From assembly GCF_029227915.1 (NCBI RefSeq), contig NC_079875.1, positions 7,502,001 to 7,566,000 on the forward strand: a stretch of DNA of 64,000 nt, written 5' to 3'. Source of the stretch: Hydractinia symbiolongicarpus (Eukaryota; Cnidaria; Hydrozoa; Anthoathecata; Hydractiniidae). The notes beneath the pieces were generated by a model that was not told the DNA's origin, did no database searches, and was given only the letters and a program-made list of their open reading frames with translations. Of the stretch, positions 1-11,546 are shown in pieces. Every line of letters begins with the position of its first letter. Within the stretch, counting starts at the first letter, position 1. Both the position numbers and the translations under genes were made by a program.

Positions 1-967
1 ATTGACATTGATCTTTTTTAAACGGTTTAAAAACGGATGGGAAACAAAGTTTCAAACAATGTTTTGGCAACGAAACAATTTATTTTAGAATGAAATGAAA
101 TAACAACGGCAACGTTTTGTTTAAAAAACAACAAAATTTTAAAAAATGGTCAAGTTTGTGTGGAAATTTATATGCAGCAAATATTTTTAAAGGATTATGG
201 ACATTTGTTATTTGTATAGACATGACATTTGCGACCAGGAGAATAACAACCCATGCTTTGTCCTAATATAAAATATCTGGCCAGCTAGCTAACTATAAAA
301 AAGGACTGACCCATCCAGCCTTTCCAGATAGCTATATACCCTTAAGGTGACAGTAACCTTTTGTTTTTAGCCGTCCAAATAGATGGAGTCGCTATTGAGA
401 TCAGAGTTCGTTTTACTTTATGCACCATATTTGTTGTTAATAACATTTTTCTTTAATAACTATGTCATTTCTTTCTGTATAATACATGGAATCACAATCC
501 CAATATTTACTTGCGCACGCATCTAAGTGATTACGTAATGCCCGATGCGCGCGCAGAAATGGAGGTAAAAATGTAAACAAACTAAGCCGAAAAGTTACCT
601 CCATTTCTGGAAAAACACAGCACTGTGATTGAGTGTATCTAACAACTAATTTGGCAGAAATAATTAATTAGCATTTTAATTTAAGCAGGAATTGTTGAAA
701 CCGAATAATTTTGGTGATAGATAATAATTTTAGCATAAAATTGTGAAAGTGTTATAAAAGACAAAATGTAGATTTAGAGTCTGAAAATAACCTTCGCAAC
801 TAATTTAAGGAACAAATATTTCCAATTTTTAAAAGAGTTACTGCCACTTTAAGCTAGAAAGATGGGGAAGATGACTCCGTAGCGTAGTGGCTACATGGCG
901 CCTTGCTTAGTGGTTATGACTCTTGCACTTGGTTTCCCTTCCTTGCAGTGATTCAATATTGAGCAAG
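1..967. other. Non-coding flank with one hairpin
   Basis: I see no gene here. The sequence is AT-rich with no long open frame. The only clear structure is a 14-bp inverted repeat at 555-568 and 595-608. A stretch near 880-940 vaguely resembles a tRNA-type A box but has no matching B box. Confidence 0.6.
555..608. repeat. Perfect 14-bp inverted repeat (hairpin)
   Basis: AGAAATGGAGGTAA at 555-568 is the exact reverse complement of 595-608, with a 26-base loop. It may be the core of a small fold-back element, but no target duplication was evident. Confidence 0.6.
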
Positions 968-2163
968 ATACAGATACAGATACAGATAATCTTTTCTGGG
1001 AATTAAAGTTTACATAAATTAAACTGAATAAATACAAGAAGTATTAATAAACTATCACAACCAGCAGGGTACCTCTCAAAACAGCCCGGAGGCCAGTTAA
1101 AAGATGCGAGTAGGACCCTGTAAAATCTCTGAACTAGTTCTGGGTTGCATGAAGAAAAAGAAGAAAAAGAAAAAGAAGGAGGAGAAGAAGAGTGGGAAGA
1201 AGAAAAAGAAGACAAAAAGCTGGTGTTGATATACCCGTACTAGTTTAAATGAATTGTTCAAGAAAATAGTTCTTAAGATTAATTTTAAATACATTAAAAG
1301 ATTGCGAGTTTTGAATTTGAAAAGGAAGACTGTTCCAGAGAACTGGACCAGAAACCCTAAACATATTGCCACCATAGTTTACAAGGTTAGACCTGTTATG
1401 ATGAAGTGTAAGTAGGTCAGAAAATTGATAGGTGCTTCTTGTGATAGAGTACGGTAGATAAAATTAGCAAAATGCAGTTTGAATACATCTTTAACTTTCA
1501 AAATGCGCAGTTCTTTAAAAAGCCGATTAGTTGGAGGTAATGGGAATACAAAGATCCGAAATAGTTTTTCTATGTCAATATCAGTGCGAATTTTCACAGG
1601 TTTACCGTTTGCTTCGAAGTACAGAAAATACGCTTCGTTTTGATAGCGAAATGAATGAATTTCTCCATTTCTCTACATTTCCATCCTAAACGTTCGAAGT
1701 ATTGATTAAGGTTGTAATTAATAAAAACTTTAAAATCAGTATCAAAGCCCAACTCAGACGTCTTCACATTTCCAAGTCGATTTCTGGTTACTTTCGAGAG
1801 AGCTTCTTCTCAAAATTTACGGTTTACAAACCTTACAAATACTTTTTTTTCGTTGGTTCTCTTCTCGATATCTTTCCCATCAATAACAACATTCACTTTA
1901 TTTAAAACATCTACAACGAACAGTTCAAGGTCTTTATCAGCTATATCTAGAGAAACTCCACTCATTTCTACGTTGTTTCGGCTAATGTACTGGTTGTTTA
2001 TTTCGACGTCCGGTAAACATGATTCCAGGAACTCGACGCGTTCTTGTAGTTTTTTGTTAGCATCAACTAGGTTTTTGATGAGAACATCTCTTATTTAAAG
2101 AACATCATTTCGTATGGTTGTTGTAGCTTCATTTATATCCTTGAATCCTTTGGTCATGTTAGT
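968..2163 (-). mobile_element. LINE remnant: ORF1 end fused to ORF2 end
   Basis: On the minus strand, 2110-1545 translates to the end of an L1/CR1-type ORF1 RNA-binding protein, with residues like SRNNVEMSGVSLDIADKDLE, then FINYNLNQYFERL and the closing GKPVKIRTDIDIEKLF. This runs directly into the last part of a LINE ORF2 (LFKELRILKVKDVFKLHFANF, then GPVLWNSLP and a stop near 1234). The endonuclease and reverse transcriptase that should lie between are missing, so an internal deletion near 1540 joined the two ORF ends. A (TTC)n stretch and a TGTATC-type tail (970-990 on the plus strand) mark the 3' end. Several frameshifts and stops show that the copy is dead. The upstream side ends at the RTE-like LINE inserted at 2164. 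Confidence 0.75.
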
Positions 2164-5100
2164 ATTTAGTTCAGCGTTCAGCAAGGTGAAGGGTCTCCTT
2201 AAGAGACAAGAGAGGAGTTGAACGTCCTCCACCATACCTTAGTTTAAAGGGGCGATTGTGGAAGTCCCATGAAATGCCACATAGTGATGGTGTCACTTTA
2301 AAAAACACCCAGTCCGGTCTGTGAATGGTTGGCGCTAGGAAGGGCATCCAGCTGTAAAACAATGCCAAAACTCTTTATTAATGGCCGTAAGAATAGTTAA
2401 TCAGTCAAACTGCGTAAACGGGGCTGGAACTCTAAGGAGTGAAGGTGTCGCGCACGGTAGGACAGATGTCAGATGTGAGCATCGTCAGACCGTTACCCAG
2501 CTATCACATCACAAGGTAGATAACACTAGGTTGAGGATGGCTAGTGTAAATGTTGGTACTCTGAGAGGTAGAGCAGGTGAAGTAGTTGAAATGTTAGAAC
2601 GTAGATCTGTTGATATGTGTTGTGTTCAGGAAGTCAGGTGGAGAGGAGCTTCAGTGAGATTTGTGGAAGGTAGGAGGGCAAGGTATAAGCTTTTTTGGAT
2701 TGGTAATAGTGATGGATATGGAGGAGTTGGCATATTTGTTGCAGAGAAGTGGGTAGAAAAAGTAATAGATGTTATGCGTGTTAATAGTCGTATTAAAGTG
2801 ATAAAGTTTTTGATAGGTAATAGGATTGTCACTTTTCTGTCAGTTTATGCTCCACAGTGTGGACTCAGTGAGGAAGATAAAGATAAGTTTTATGATGAGT
2901 TAATAGCAGTCACATCAAAGTTTGGAGACACTAAACTTGTCATGGTGGGCGGCAACTTTAATGGTCATGTTGGGAAGTCATCTGAAGGTTATAGAGGTGT
3001 GCATGGAGGCTATGGATTTGGGAGCAGAAATAAGGAAGGGGAGAGATTGCTTGGGTTTGGAATGGCAACGGACATGGTGGTTTGCAACACATCATTCAGT
3101 AAGAGACAGAGTAGGCTGATAACATATGAGTCAGGTGGTTGTAAGACACAGATAGATTACTTTTTGGTTAGAAAGTCAGACAAGAAAGTGGTGAAGGACG
3201 TGAAAGTTATATCGGGGGAAGAGTGTGTTTCCCAGCATAGGTTGCTGGTTTGTGATATTATCTTGAAAAGTGTCAGAGAAGCCAAGAGAAAGTACAGGCC
3301 CCGTCGAAAAGTCTGGAAGCTGAAGGAAGAGATTGTAGCAAGACAATTTAGTGCAAAAGTTCAGCAGTTAGCCTACAATAGTCAATGTGATAGTGACAAT
3401 GTTGAAAGTACTTGGACTACTTTGAAGAATTGTCTTCTAGAAGCTTCTGATGATACCTGTGGGTGGACGAAAGGACCAGCTAGACATAGACAGACCTGGT
3501 GGTGGAATAATGAGGTTGACCAGTGTATAAAGGAAAAGAGGAAACTTTGGAAAGAGTGGAAGTCAGGTGGTAGTAAAAATATTTACTTAGAAGCTAAGCG
3601 TCGGGCTCGTACAGCAGTGTATAAGGCAAAATCAGAAGCAGAGAGAAACAGATTTGCAGATGTGTTAAGAAGGGAAGACCAGCGCAATGAGGTATTCAAG
3701 ATAGCAAAGCAAATGAAGAAGACTAATCAAGATATTGTAGGTGAGAAGTGTATACGTAAAGATGAAGGTGTTTTGGCTAGCACAGAGGAGGAGAAAAGTG
3801 TAGCTTGGAAGAATCATTATCAGAGGTTGCTTAATACTGAGTTTGATTGGGACGAGGATAATTTGTCTGATGATGATGTCGTAGAAGGGCCAGCCATGCA
3901 GATCAAGACAGAATGGGTAGTGGAGGCTATTAGGAAAATGAAGATTGGCAAGGCTGCAGGAGTATCAGGTATTGTTGCAGAGATGGTAAAAGCATCTGGA
4001 TATATTGGAGTTGAGCTTATTACAAGTCTCGCTAACCAGATTATAAAGGATGGTGCTATTCCGAGTGAGTGGCAGTCGAGTGTAATAGTGAATTGTTTCA
4101 AGGGCAAGGGTGATGCATTAGAAAGGGGTAACTATAGAGGTTTGAAGTTGGTTGATCAAGTAATGAAAGTTATTGAAAGAGTGATTGATAAGTTACTTAA
4201 AGAAAGAATTGATATAGATAAGATGCAATTTGGTTTTGTTCCAGGGCGTGGCACTACAGATGCAATATTTTTACTCAGACAGCTTCAGGAAAAGTATTTA
4301 GGAAAGAGAAAGAATCTCTATTTTGCCTTTGTTGATTTAGAGAAAGCTTTTGATAGAGTGCCACGTAAAGTTATTTGGTGGGCTATGAGAAAATTAGGTG
4401 TGGATGAGTGGCTAGTTACGATGGTTCAGTCTATGTACAGCAATGCTAGAAGTCGTGTCAGGATTAACGATTCACTTAGTGATGAATTTAGTGTAAATGT
4501 TGGTGTACATCAGGGTTCTGTACTTAGTCCTTTGTTGTTTATTCTAGTCTTAGAAGCGCTGTCGATGGAGTTCAGAACAGGTTGCCCATGGGAGTTATTG
4601 TATGCAGATGATTTGGTTCTCATAGCAGAGTCGGTGGAAGAATTAGTTGAAAAGTTTGAGAAGTGGAAGAAAGGACTAGAAGAGAAAGGGCTGAAGGTAA
4701 ACACAGCAAAGTCTAAAGTCATGATAAGTAGCATTGCAGCCAAGTGTGACCTTGTAGTTGGAAAGTGGCCTTGTGGAGTTTGCAGGAAAGGGGTTGGTAG
4801 TAACTCAATTTTTTGTCAGACTTGCAAGCATTGGGTACATAAGAAGTGCAGTAGTATTAGTGGAAGGTTAAGAGCTGGCATACAGTTTGTATGCAAGCGT
4901 TGCAAAGGTGAGATTATAGAGAATGAAGTATTTCCAGCTTTAATGATGTACAACAGTGGCTCGTTAGAGATAGTTAAGAACTTCTGTTACTTAGGTGATA
5001 TGTTGGGCAGTGAAGGGGGTGTTGGAAGAAGTGTTACTTGCAGGATAGGTTCTGCTTGGAAAAAGTTTAGAGAGTTACTTCCTTTATTGACTAGCAGAGT

Positions 5101-5605
5101 CCTGTCAATTGAGGTAAAAGGTAGGTTGTATGAGGCCTGTGTAAGAAGTGTTATGTTGTACAGTAGTGAGACATGGGCAGTGAAGCAGGAAGATCTTGAC
5201 CGTTTAGAAAGGAATGATATGAGAATGGTTAGGTGGATGTGTAATGCCAGTATGAGAGACAGAAAGAGTTCAGATGAGCTAAGAAGCAGGCTAAGTCTCT
5301 GTAGAATTAAAGATGTTATCCAGATAAGAAGATTGAATTGGCTGGGGCACTTGAAAAGAATGGAGGAGGATAACTGGGTAAGAAAGTGTAGAGACTTGAT
5401 AGTTCCTGGGGCAAAGCCCAGAGGCAGACCGAGAAAGACTTGGCAGGAGGTTATAAGGACAGACTTGATAGAGAGGAAGTTGAGTGTAGATCTAACACAG
5501 TCTAGATCAGATTGGAAGAGGGTCATTAATATACCCCGTCCAACCCATGCTATCATGGAAAACGGACGTTAAGCCGAGAATGATGATGATGATGATGATG
5601 TTAGT
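2164..5605 (+). mobile_element. Nearly complete RTE-like LINE
   Basis: This LINE has a short leader (2164-2380), one long ORF (2381-5572) and a GAT-repeat tail (about 5577-5600). A single ORF of about 1,060 codons and a microsatellite tail fit the RTE-like layout. ATGTTAGT occurs on both sides (2156-2163 and 5598-5605) and is a plausible target-site duplication, although the second copy merges with the GATG tail. The leader carries the stretch GGCGCTAGGAAGGGCATCC, which I recall as common in this LINE group. The element sits at the edge of the older LINE remnant at 968-2163, so it probably inserted into it. Confidence 0.75.
2381..5572 (+). CDS. LINE endonuclease/reverse transcriptase with PHD-type finger
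   Basis: This 1,063-residue polyprotein would nick target DNA and copy its own RNA into it. An APE-type endonuclease fills the first 300 or so residues (SVNVGTLRGRAGE near 54, VQEVRW near 82, YFLVRK and SQHRLLV later). A reverse transcriptase follows, with FAFVDLEKAFDRVPR near 647, HQGSVLSPLLF, and YADD at residues 741-744. A PHD-like C4HC3 finger lies at about 798-841 (CGVC, FCQTC, WVHKKC, CKRC). The C-terminal part ends in WLGHLKRMEEDNWVRKC and RGRPRKTWQEVI, typical of this group. There are no internal stops, so the copy is young. The usual GDFN endonuclease motif reads GGNFN here (Asn192), which may inactivate the nuclease. An earlier in-frame start is not excluded. Confidence 0.85.
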   Translation: MAVRIVNQSNCVNGAGTLRSEGVAHGRTDVRCEHRQTVTQLSHHKVDNTRLRMASVNVGTLRGRAGEVVEMLERRSVDMCCVQEVRWRGASVRFVEGRRARYKLFWIGNSDGYGGVGIFVAEKWVEKVIDVMRVNSRIKVIKFLIGNRIVTFLSVYAPQCGLSEEDKDKFYDELIAVTSKFGDTKLVMVGGNFNGHVGKSSEGYRGVHGGYGFGSRNKEGERLLGFGMATDMVVCNTSFSKRQSRLITYESGGCKTQIDYFLVRKSDKKVVKDVKVISGEECVSQHRLLVCDIILKSVREAKRKYRPRRKVWKLKEEIVARQFSAKVQQLAYNSQCDSDNVESTWTTLKNCLLEASDDTCGWTKGPARHRQTWWWNNEVDQCIKEKRKLWKEWKSGGSKNIYLEAKRRARTAVYKAKSEAERNRFADVLRREDQRNEVFKIAKQMKKTNQDIVGEKCIRKDEGVLASTEEEKSVAWKNHYQRLLNTEFDWDEDNLSDDDVVEGPAMQIKTEWVVEAIRKMKIGKAAGVSGIVAEMVKASGYIGVELITSLANQIIKDGAIPSEWQSSVIVNCFKGKGDALERGNYRGLKLVDQVMKVIERVIDKLLKERIDIDKMQFGFVPGRGTTDAIFLLRQLQEKYLGKRKNLYFAFVDLEKAFDRVPRKVIWWAMRKLGVDEWLVTMVQSMYSNARSRVRINDSLSDEFSVNVGVHQGSVLSPLLFILVLEALSMEFRTGCPWELLYADDLVLIAESVEELVEKFEKWKKGLEEKGLKVNTAKSKVMISSIAAKCDLVVGKWPCGVCRKGVGSNSIFCQTCKHWVHKKCSSISGRLRAGIQFVCKRCKGEIIENEVFPALMMYNSGSLEIVKNFCYLGDMLGSEGGVGRSVTCRIGSAWKKFRELLPLLTSRVLSIEVKGRLYEACVRSVMLYSSETWAVKQEDLDRLERNDMRMVRWMCNASMRDRKSSDELRSRLSLCRIKDVIQIRRLNWLGHLKRMEEDNWVRKCRDLIVPGAKPRGRPRKTWQEVIRTDLIERKLSVDLTQSRSDWKRVINIPRPTHAIMENGR

Positions 5606-6631
5606 TACCATGTTGAATTAAGGTGTTGGCCCGTGATGATTTGTGTATTTTCACCGCATCAGTAGCATGTTCGCACCCGCCGATGATAAAAAGAGAATGT
5701 TAGGATAGTCCCAGGTTAACCCATGTGAGAAAAATTGGAAATTTAACACACTGTGTAGGCTATTGGATGCTGCAGGAAGTTGTCTGGTAGAGCACCCTAA
5801 CTAGATCTGCATACCCTCAAAAATGAGCATTAAATACACTAGAAATCCCTAAGCTGTGGCCCCTTCCAGGGTATATTCCTCGATTGTGACGTTAGCTATG
5901 TAAAATATGCATATTTCTCTTGAACTGTAATGAAAATGTACACTGTGTTTGTTTGTTTTTAATTATGGAGAGAAACCTAAGACAAAATAATCTGGGATCT
6001 CACTTAGTGCAGTTTTCCCCTGACTGGGGGTAGGGACAAACGCACTTCTAGAAATTAATAGTTAGACAAATGGATACCTAAAGGAGAAAGAATATATACT
6101 GTATATATACGTCGCCATACATATCTGGAGTACCTAATATTAAGGTTATAACATTAAAGCTATAGCATAAACACATGTCTGCTTTCTTCTGGGAAAACTC
6201 TAAAACAACCCGTTGTCGCAGAGTTTGATTTTACAGACTGGAATGATAAAGTCCCTCGCGATATATTTACGGGGTACACTCTTGCCGTAAATGAGAAAAT
6301 GCACATAGGCGGTCATAATACCACGAAAAGCTTCGCATTTTTTTTGCTTCAAACATTATATTTAAATAAAGCATATATACATACATTACAAAAAAATAAT
6401 AATTTGGCCTGTGGGAAGTAGTTTCGTTAATTTTAAGATCCACTGACAGATAGGATAAGGTTAGATGAAAAGACTGAACGATTAACTCGAACACACACAT
6501 GCATGTACATTTGATAAAAGCAAAAAAAATCTTACGTCGTATCGATGCTGAAATTATTGAAAAATACTGTTTGCGCTTGTTAGAAATTATTTTAGAAAAC
6601 CGAGCATAGAACTTAGGCTAAACGCCGACAT

Positions 6632-6738
6632 CCAACCTCGTTCCCAGGGCATTTTGCCTTGTGATGAAGTTGTTAGCGGCTACAAAACCACTCCGTAATA
6701 ACGGCTCGGGGGCCATAAGACCCTGGGAACGAGGTTGG
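6632..6738. mobile_element. 107-bp MITE with 18-bp perfect terminal inverted repeats
   Basis: CCAACCTCGTTCCCAGGG at 6632-6649 is matched exactly by its reverse complement at 6721-6738. CGACAT flanks both ends (6626-6631 and 6740-6745, one base off the right end), which fits a target-site duplication. There is no coding capacity, so it would rely on a transposase supplied elsewhere. Pieces of the same terminus recur at 7038, 11348, 19644 and 46182. Confidence 0.7.
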
Positions 6739-7037
6739 ACGACATCACTAGTGGCGTAAAATTTCCAAGCTCTACTTGCAATATACGTTCAATGTAATTT
6801 TCTTCTTTTTTTTTACTTTTTTTATCTATATCATATGCTTTTTGATAATTCCTGGTTCACATAACGTTTGGCGTATAGGTTAAACACCCGAAGATACCAT
6901 TTCTTCTCTTTTAATTCTCAACCTTTTTTATATTGTCGAATAAGTCGAATACTTGTATCCCATTACTACACCAAGTTTAACCGGGAGTGACAGCAGTTGT
7001 TTCTCGTTTTTGTTCGCTTTGATGCCTCTTGTTAGTG

Positions 7038-7143
7038 CAACCTCGTTTTCAGGGTATTTTGCCTTGTTGATGAAGTTGATAGCGGCGCGAAAAGCATTGT
7101 TCATTGTTGGCCCTACGTTATGACAGCGCAGGGGCCACAAGAC
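7038..7143. repeat. Diverged, truncated second copy of the 6632 MITE
   Basis: From CAACCTCGTTTTCAGGG the segment follows the interior of the 6632 element (ATTTTGCCTTG, GATGAAGTTG, AGCGGC, then GGGGCCA.AAGAC) but stops before the right terminal repeat. It is evidently an older copy about 400 bp away. Confidence 0.6.
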
Positions 7144-10100
7144 AAATGAGTTTACTGTCAGTGCTGGTATTATTCGAAATCAATAACCACATCCACTTCT
7201 TCCAAAAAGTGACTTATATATGTGAATTATCGCATACTGTACGTTAATTTATGTTTGTAGCACTGATATAACAACTGTATGCAACTTGCAGTTCTTTTTT
7301 TGCAATTTTATTTTAATCTTCAATTCATCAATGCAACCTGCTACCTATTTTAAAACAATTACAGCTCCAAGGTGCTTTTTTCCTACTGTAGTGGTGTTGA
7401 TGTAAACCTTAAAAAACTTTAAGCAACGACAATAAGCAATGATTTCTTAGCTTCCAGCAAGTAACCAAATTTCGGACCAAGTTCACACAACTTTCTTAAT
7501 TTTTATAGGTAAATTTTTATCAAAGCACATCCGTATTTTTATTCTCAACAAAGAATGTTTCACCCCGATCGGACCTCCGATCATGACGGGCGAGTATAAT
7601 AATCTGGGTAAGTCATATTAAAGAAGAACAACTTTGTTCATCACTAACATACTGCACGGTAATTCAGTTCCGCCAGTACACGGGAAATTCAGTCTGCGCA
7701 TGCGCTAACTTTTGAAATCTCAAAATGCAAAAATTCTGATTTAACATGCTAAATTACAAGGCATAGTGCTAAAATATTGTTCACTTTGTATCTAATAGGC
7801 TTGTGTGACACGCAATGTACGGGTCACTTTTTTATTACGCTAAAATTTACCAAGTAAAAAACCCCGCAAATCAGGGGGTTACTATTTAAATGTTTAATTC
7901 TCTTTTCTTATTACCTTAAAGAATAAAACTCTATTTTATTAAAGCTAATTTTTATTTTATTCGCAAATATTTTCATTTGTTTCTTTGTTTTAAAAACCCC
8001 GCTGGTCGTTATAGATAGAATAATTTAATTTTACCCCCTCACGGAGACAAAGTTTATCAACTGAAAAGAAGAAAACAGGAGCGAAGAAGGTTGTCTCTTT
8101 TTCAAAGTAATCCTGAAAAAATTTATTTCAAACAATGTTTACTCATCATGAGGTTAGGTTGAAGGTTATTTGTTTCTTCTATATATTCAATTTTTGTGTT
8201 CTGGGACTGAGGTTGCTTCCTTTTATAGAAATTCTATCGGATTCGAATATGAATGTAATTCGAATCTGAAATGTAAAGAGCAAAAATGTTTTGTTGTTGT
8301 CAAACGAAGGTGTTAGTTAGAAATATTTCTAACGTACGATGGTTTAACATCACAAAAAGAACTGATTAAAAATGTTTCAGGCAATTGTATGCATCTTCAA
8401 TTCGTTCTCTTTGGGATGAAACTAAGTTTAGTATTCGAATTAAAAAACTGATTGGATTTTATTAAGAGAACGCTACAAAAACAGGTGCGATTATTTATTT
8501 AGATTACTTAGTAGAGAAATGAACTTGGGTGTATAACGAGTTTCTAGCCTTTTCTTTCAGAGCTAAATTTTCCTTAAATATTAAGTTTGTTGTTGTGTCT
8601 TGAGTCGGAAACTATTTTTTTTAAGCACTTATTTTGTAAGTACATACTCCAAAAAATGGTTCAGAAGTTTAGAATATCCTAAAAATATGTCTAACTTAAT
8701 AGTTTGTTTTAAATATGAACAATTGTATGACGCACAAAATTTATTAGAAGTTTAATATTTTTATTGTATATCAAACGAACTGAACTTTTTTTTGTCCAAT
8801 CAATTGGCCGCTACATGTAGTAGAATTGACATTAGCTAGCTATAGTAGCTTATAGCATGTTTTTTTTCATTAAGGCATTAAATTTTTTCAGGCCATAGTC
8901 ATGTTACGAACATATTGAAAAAAATGAGGATAGCATTTATCAAAGAAGTTCAGAACATTAAAGACTGAAACTAACACACACTATTCTTATAAAAACAGCG
9001 TGTATATCCTAGAAGGGTATTTACATAAACTGTAAAAAGTAATTTTTCCGTTGTTACTGTTTCTAACACTACAGACTGTGTGATTAGGTGTTGATGTCGT
9101 TATAAAAAATCTAAACCTAAAACCTAACCTTAAATCAATATTTACATCTGTTACGTTACCTTTTGAAACTTATTCGATTCTTAAATTCGAAAACGCTGCA
9201 TTGTTATCTTCTTTGATTTTATGCGTGATTTTCTAACTATAAGTTTGGGTCTGTTCTTTTAATATTTTGGATTGAAATATTTCTGTAGATATGATTCAAG
9301 TTTTCATATTTCTCTTTTATGTGTTTTCAAATGTAAATTTTTTATATTTTGAGTATAACTTTGAAAGGTTTGCCGTATGCAATAGACTAAACAGCTGATT
9401 TTTTATGACGTTGAAAAATGTTGGATTTTTTTTTAATGTTTGGTATCCTTTTTTTCTGACATATTTCCCATATAAACATGTCCCTTGTAACTCATGAAGA
9501 AAAGTCTCACACAAAGATAAAATAATCTAAGTTATATACAATATAATTTGTGTATTTCACTTAGCAAACATAAAAATAAAAACGGTACAATGACATAATT
9601 CTTTAAATAAGTCTTCCAAAAAGAACCATATAATGTGCATAGTTGTGTTTGCAACAAAGAGTATCCCAAACGATTGAAACCATACAAGGAGTAATCCATA
9701 AACACTTTAACAGGTTGTTGATGCCACATGGAAACTAAAAAAAATATGACAGTGGATTTTTAATATTTACATTACCTTAACAGGATAAATTTTAAAAAAT
9801 GTTTTTCCCTTGGATTTTTTTTTATTGTATTTCATAGAAATTTCATAATGACTGGAACGTTAAGCTTGTGCAGGTAAAAAAGACGTGCATATAAATTGTA
9901 TAGGAGCAAATATAAAAGTAAAATTAAGTTATTTTAAGCGAAATAGATTTAATCACTTATTCGCAAATGTAAATCCTCATTATTTCGCTTTTTTTTCCTC
10001 GCAGAACTTTTCCCCTGTAAAGAGTATATAGACATTTTTTAATAACAAATAGTTTTATAAGAAAACAAGCCTTAAAATGCTTAGAAAATCCCCAGCCCCA

Positions 10101-10283
10101 GCGTGTTAAGATCCAATTTCTGAAGACCTTGATATTTACATTCACACAATAAAAATTGCATTTTTTCAAGTCAAATAAACATCCTAACAAGGCCTTATCC
10201 TAAAAATAACAAAATCAGTTTTTTATCCAATAAAATAAAAAATGTTTCAAATAAAATACATAAAATAGAGAAAAAAAATTAAG

Positions 10284-10705
10284 AAAAACCTAACCATTCT
10301 CATATCATTTCTTTCTAAACGGTCAAACTTCCTGCCCATGTCTCACTACCGTACAACATAACACTTTTTACACAGGCCTCATACAACCTACCTTTTAACT
10401 CTGCTAGTCAACAAAGGAAGTGACTCTCTGAACTTTTTCCAAGCAGAACCTATCCTGCAAGTAACACTTCTTCCAACATCCCCTTCACTGCTCAACACAT
10501 CACCTAAGTAACAGAAGTTCTCAACTATCTCTAACGAGCCACTGTTGTACATCATTGAAGCTGGAAATACTTCATTCTCTATAATCTCACCTTTGCAACG
10601 ATTGCATACAAACTTAATGTTAGCTCTTAACCTTCCACCAATACTACTCCAGTTCTTATGTACCCAATACTTGCAAGTTTGTCATAAAATGAGTTACTAA
10701 AAATG
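10284..10705 (-). mobile_element. Fragment of the same RTE-like LINE as 2381-5572
   Basis: The reverse complement follows the 2381-5572 element from its PHD finger to the ERNDMRMVR segment, corresponding to roughly 4790-5235. Examples are the shared stretches encoding MYNSGSLEI, NFCYLGD and CRIGSAWKKFRE. A deletion in the segment after LLTSRV and other small indels break the frame. This shows the family has older copies than the near-intact one 5 kb away. Confidence 0.8.
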
Positions 10706-10762
10706 TGATTTAATTTTTTTTAACCCAACCCTCTCATGTGTTCGCTATGTGCATTTTCATCT

Positions 10763-10811
10763 CCAGAGCTCTTTGAAATGAAAATCTTGAAAGTATCTCA
10801 AAGAGCTCTGG
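10763..10811. repeat. Fold-back repeat around CCAGAGCTCTTTGA
   Basis: CCAGAGCTCTTTGA at 10763-10776 is mirrored by TCAAAGAGCTCTGG ending at 10811. Weaker pairing continues outward for about 15 more bases per arm (GTGCATTTTC against GCGCATTCTC). It is probably a small MITE core. Confidence 0.55.
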
Positions 10812-11347
10812 GGTCGAGAATGCGCCATGTGTAGATTCAACTGTGGTGGTTTTTGCTACACTTTGGTTGTAGTATTAAATGTTAGCAAATGTAAATGCGT
10901 CGGTAATTTCTAGTAGTCTTTAAAAACACATACATGTGGAGTACCATATTCAATGCTATTTTAAAAATGTTTTTTTTTAAAAAAAAAAACATTGATTAGC
11001 ATACATAGCCTTGACTTTATTTCCCTTTATTTTTTTAGAAAGGAAAGTAGGCTGTTTCTTTTAAGTTCTTTTGATTTTGGTGTATTGTTAATAAACTTCA
11101 ATACTTAAAGTTATAAGATAAATCGTCCAAGTATAAATCATCGTCCAAAGGCATAATAGAAACCGCTGATCCCCGTTATTAGTGTCGAAATATATATTTT
11201 TCGTAATTGCTTTTTAAAATGAGTCACGCTGCCAAATAAAAGTCCGTGTTTATTTACATCGTAACCTTGGCAACCTGAATTCATCTAAACTTAACAATTA
11301 AAAATGTATAGAAGTCGGTTCATTATATTCTTTTTACACTGAAACCC

Positions 11348-11425
11348 AACCTTGATCCCAGGGCCTGTAGCGTTTTTTGATATGAAGATATATCAAAAAA
11401 CGCTACAGGCCCTGGAATCGAGGTT
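11348..11425. repeat. 78-bp near-perfect hairpin element
   Basis: Two arms of about 36 bases (AACCTTGATCCCAGGG, then CCTGTAGCGTTTTTTGATAT) pair with their mirror across a loop of only a few bases. The ends resemble the CAACCTCGTTCCCAGGG termini at 6632, so it is probably a related miniature element. It lies 120 bp upstream of the start codon at 11547. Confidence 0.65.
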
Positions 11426-11546
11426 ACCACTAATGAATAAATTATATTCTATGAAAAGATATTGAGAAGAAAATATCTGCTCATACTTTGCAACGCGAAA
11501 TCAAATCAGGACACGAATCGTTCATCGAGAAAAAGCTTCACTTAAA

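Larger units (their letters stand above)
5606..10283. other. Intergenic DNA with two related fold-back elements
   Basis: I find no convincing coding region in this 4.7-kb AT-rich stretch. The only recognisable structures are a 107-bp inverted-repeat element at 6632-6738 and a decayed relative at 7038-7143. Short open frames here have random composition and no homology that I recognise. Confidence 0.6.

Noticed and set aside
870-967. tRNA- or SINE-like sequence (AGCGTAGTGG, TTAGTGGTTATGACTC)
   Set aside because: The A-box-like text has no proper B box or cloverleaf, and the adjacent ACAGATACAGATA repeat is better explained as the tail of the minus-strand LINE.
4987-5556. 189-residue minus-strand ORF
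   Set aside because: It is a shadow of the LINE C-terminal coding region on the other strand.
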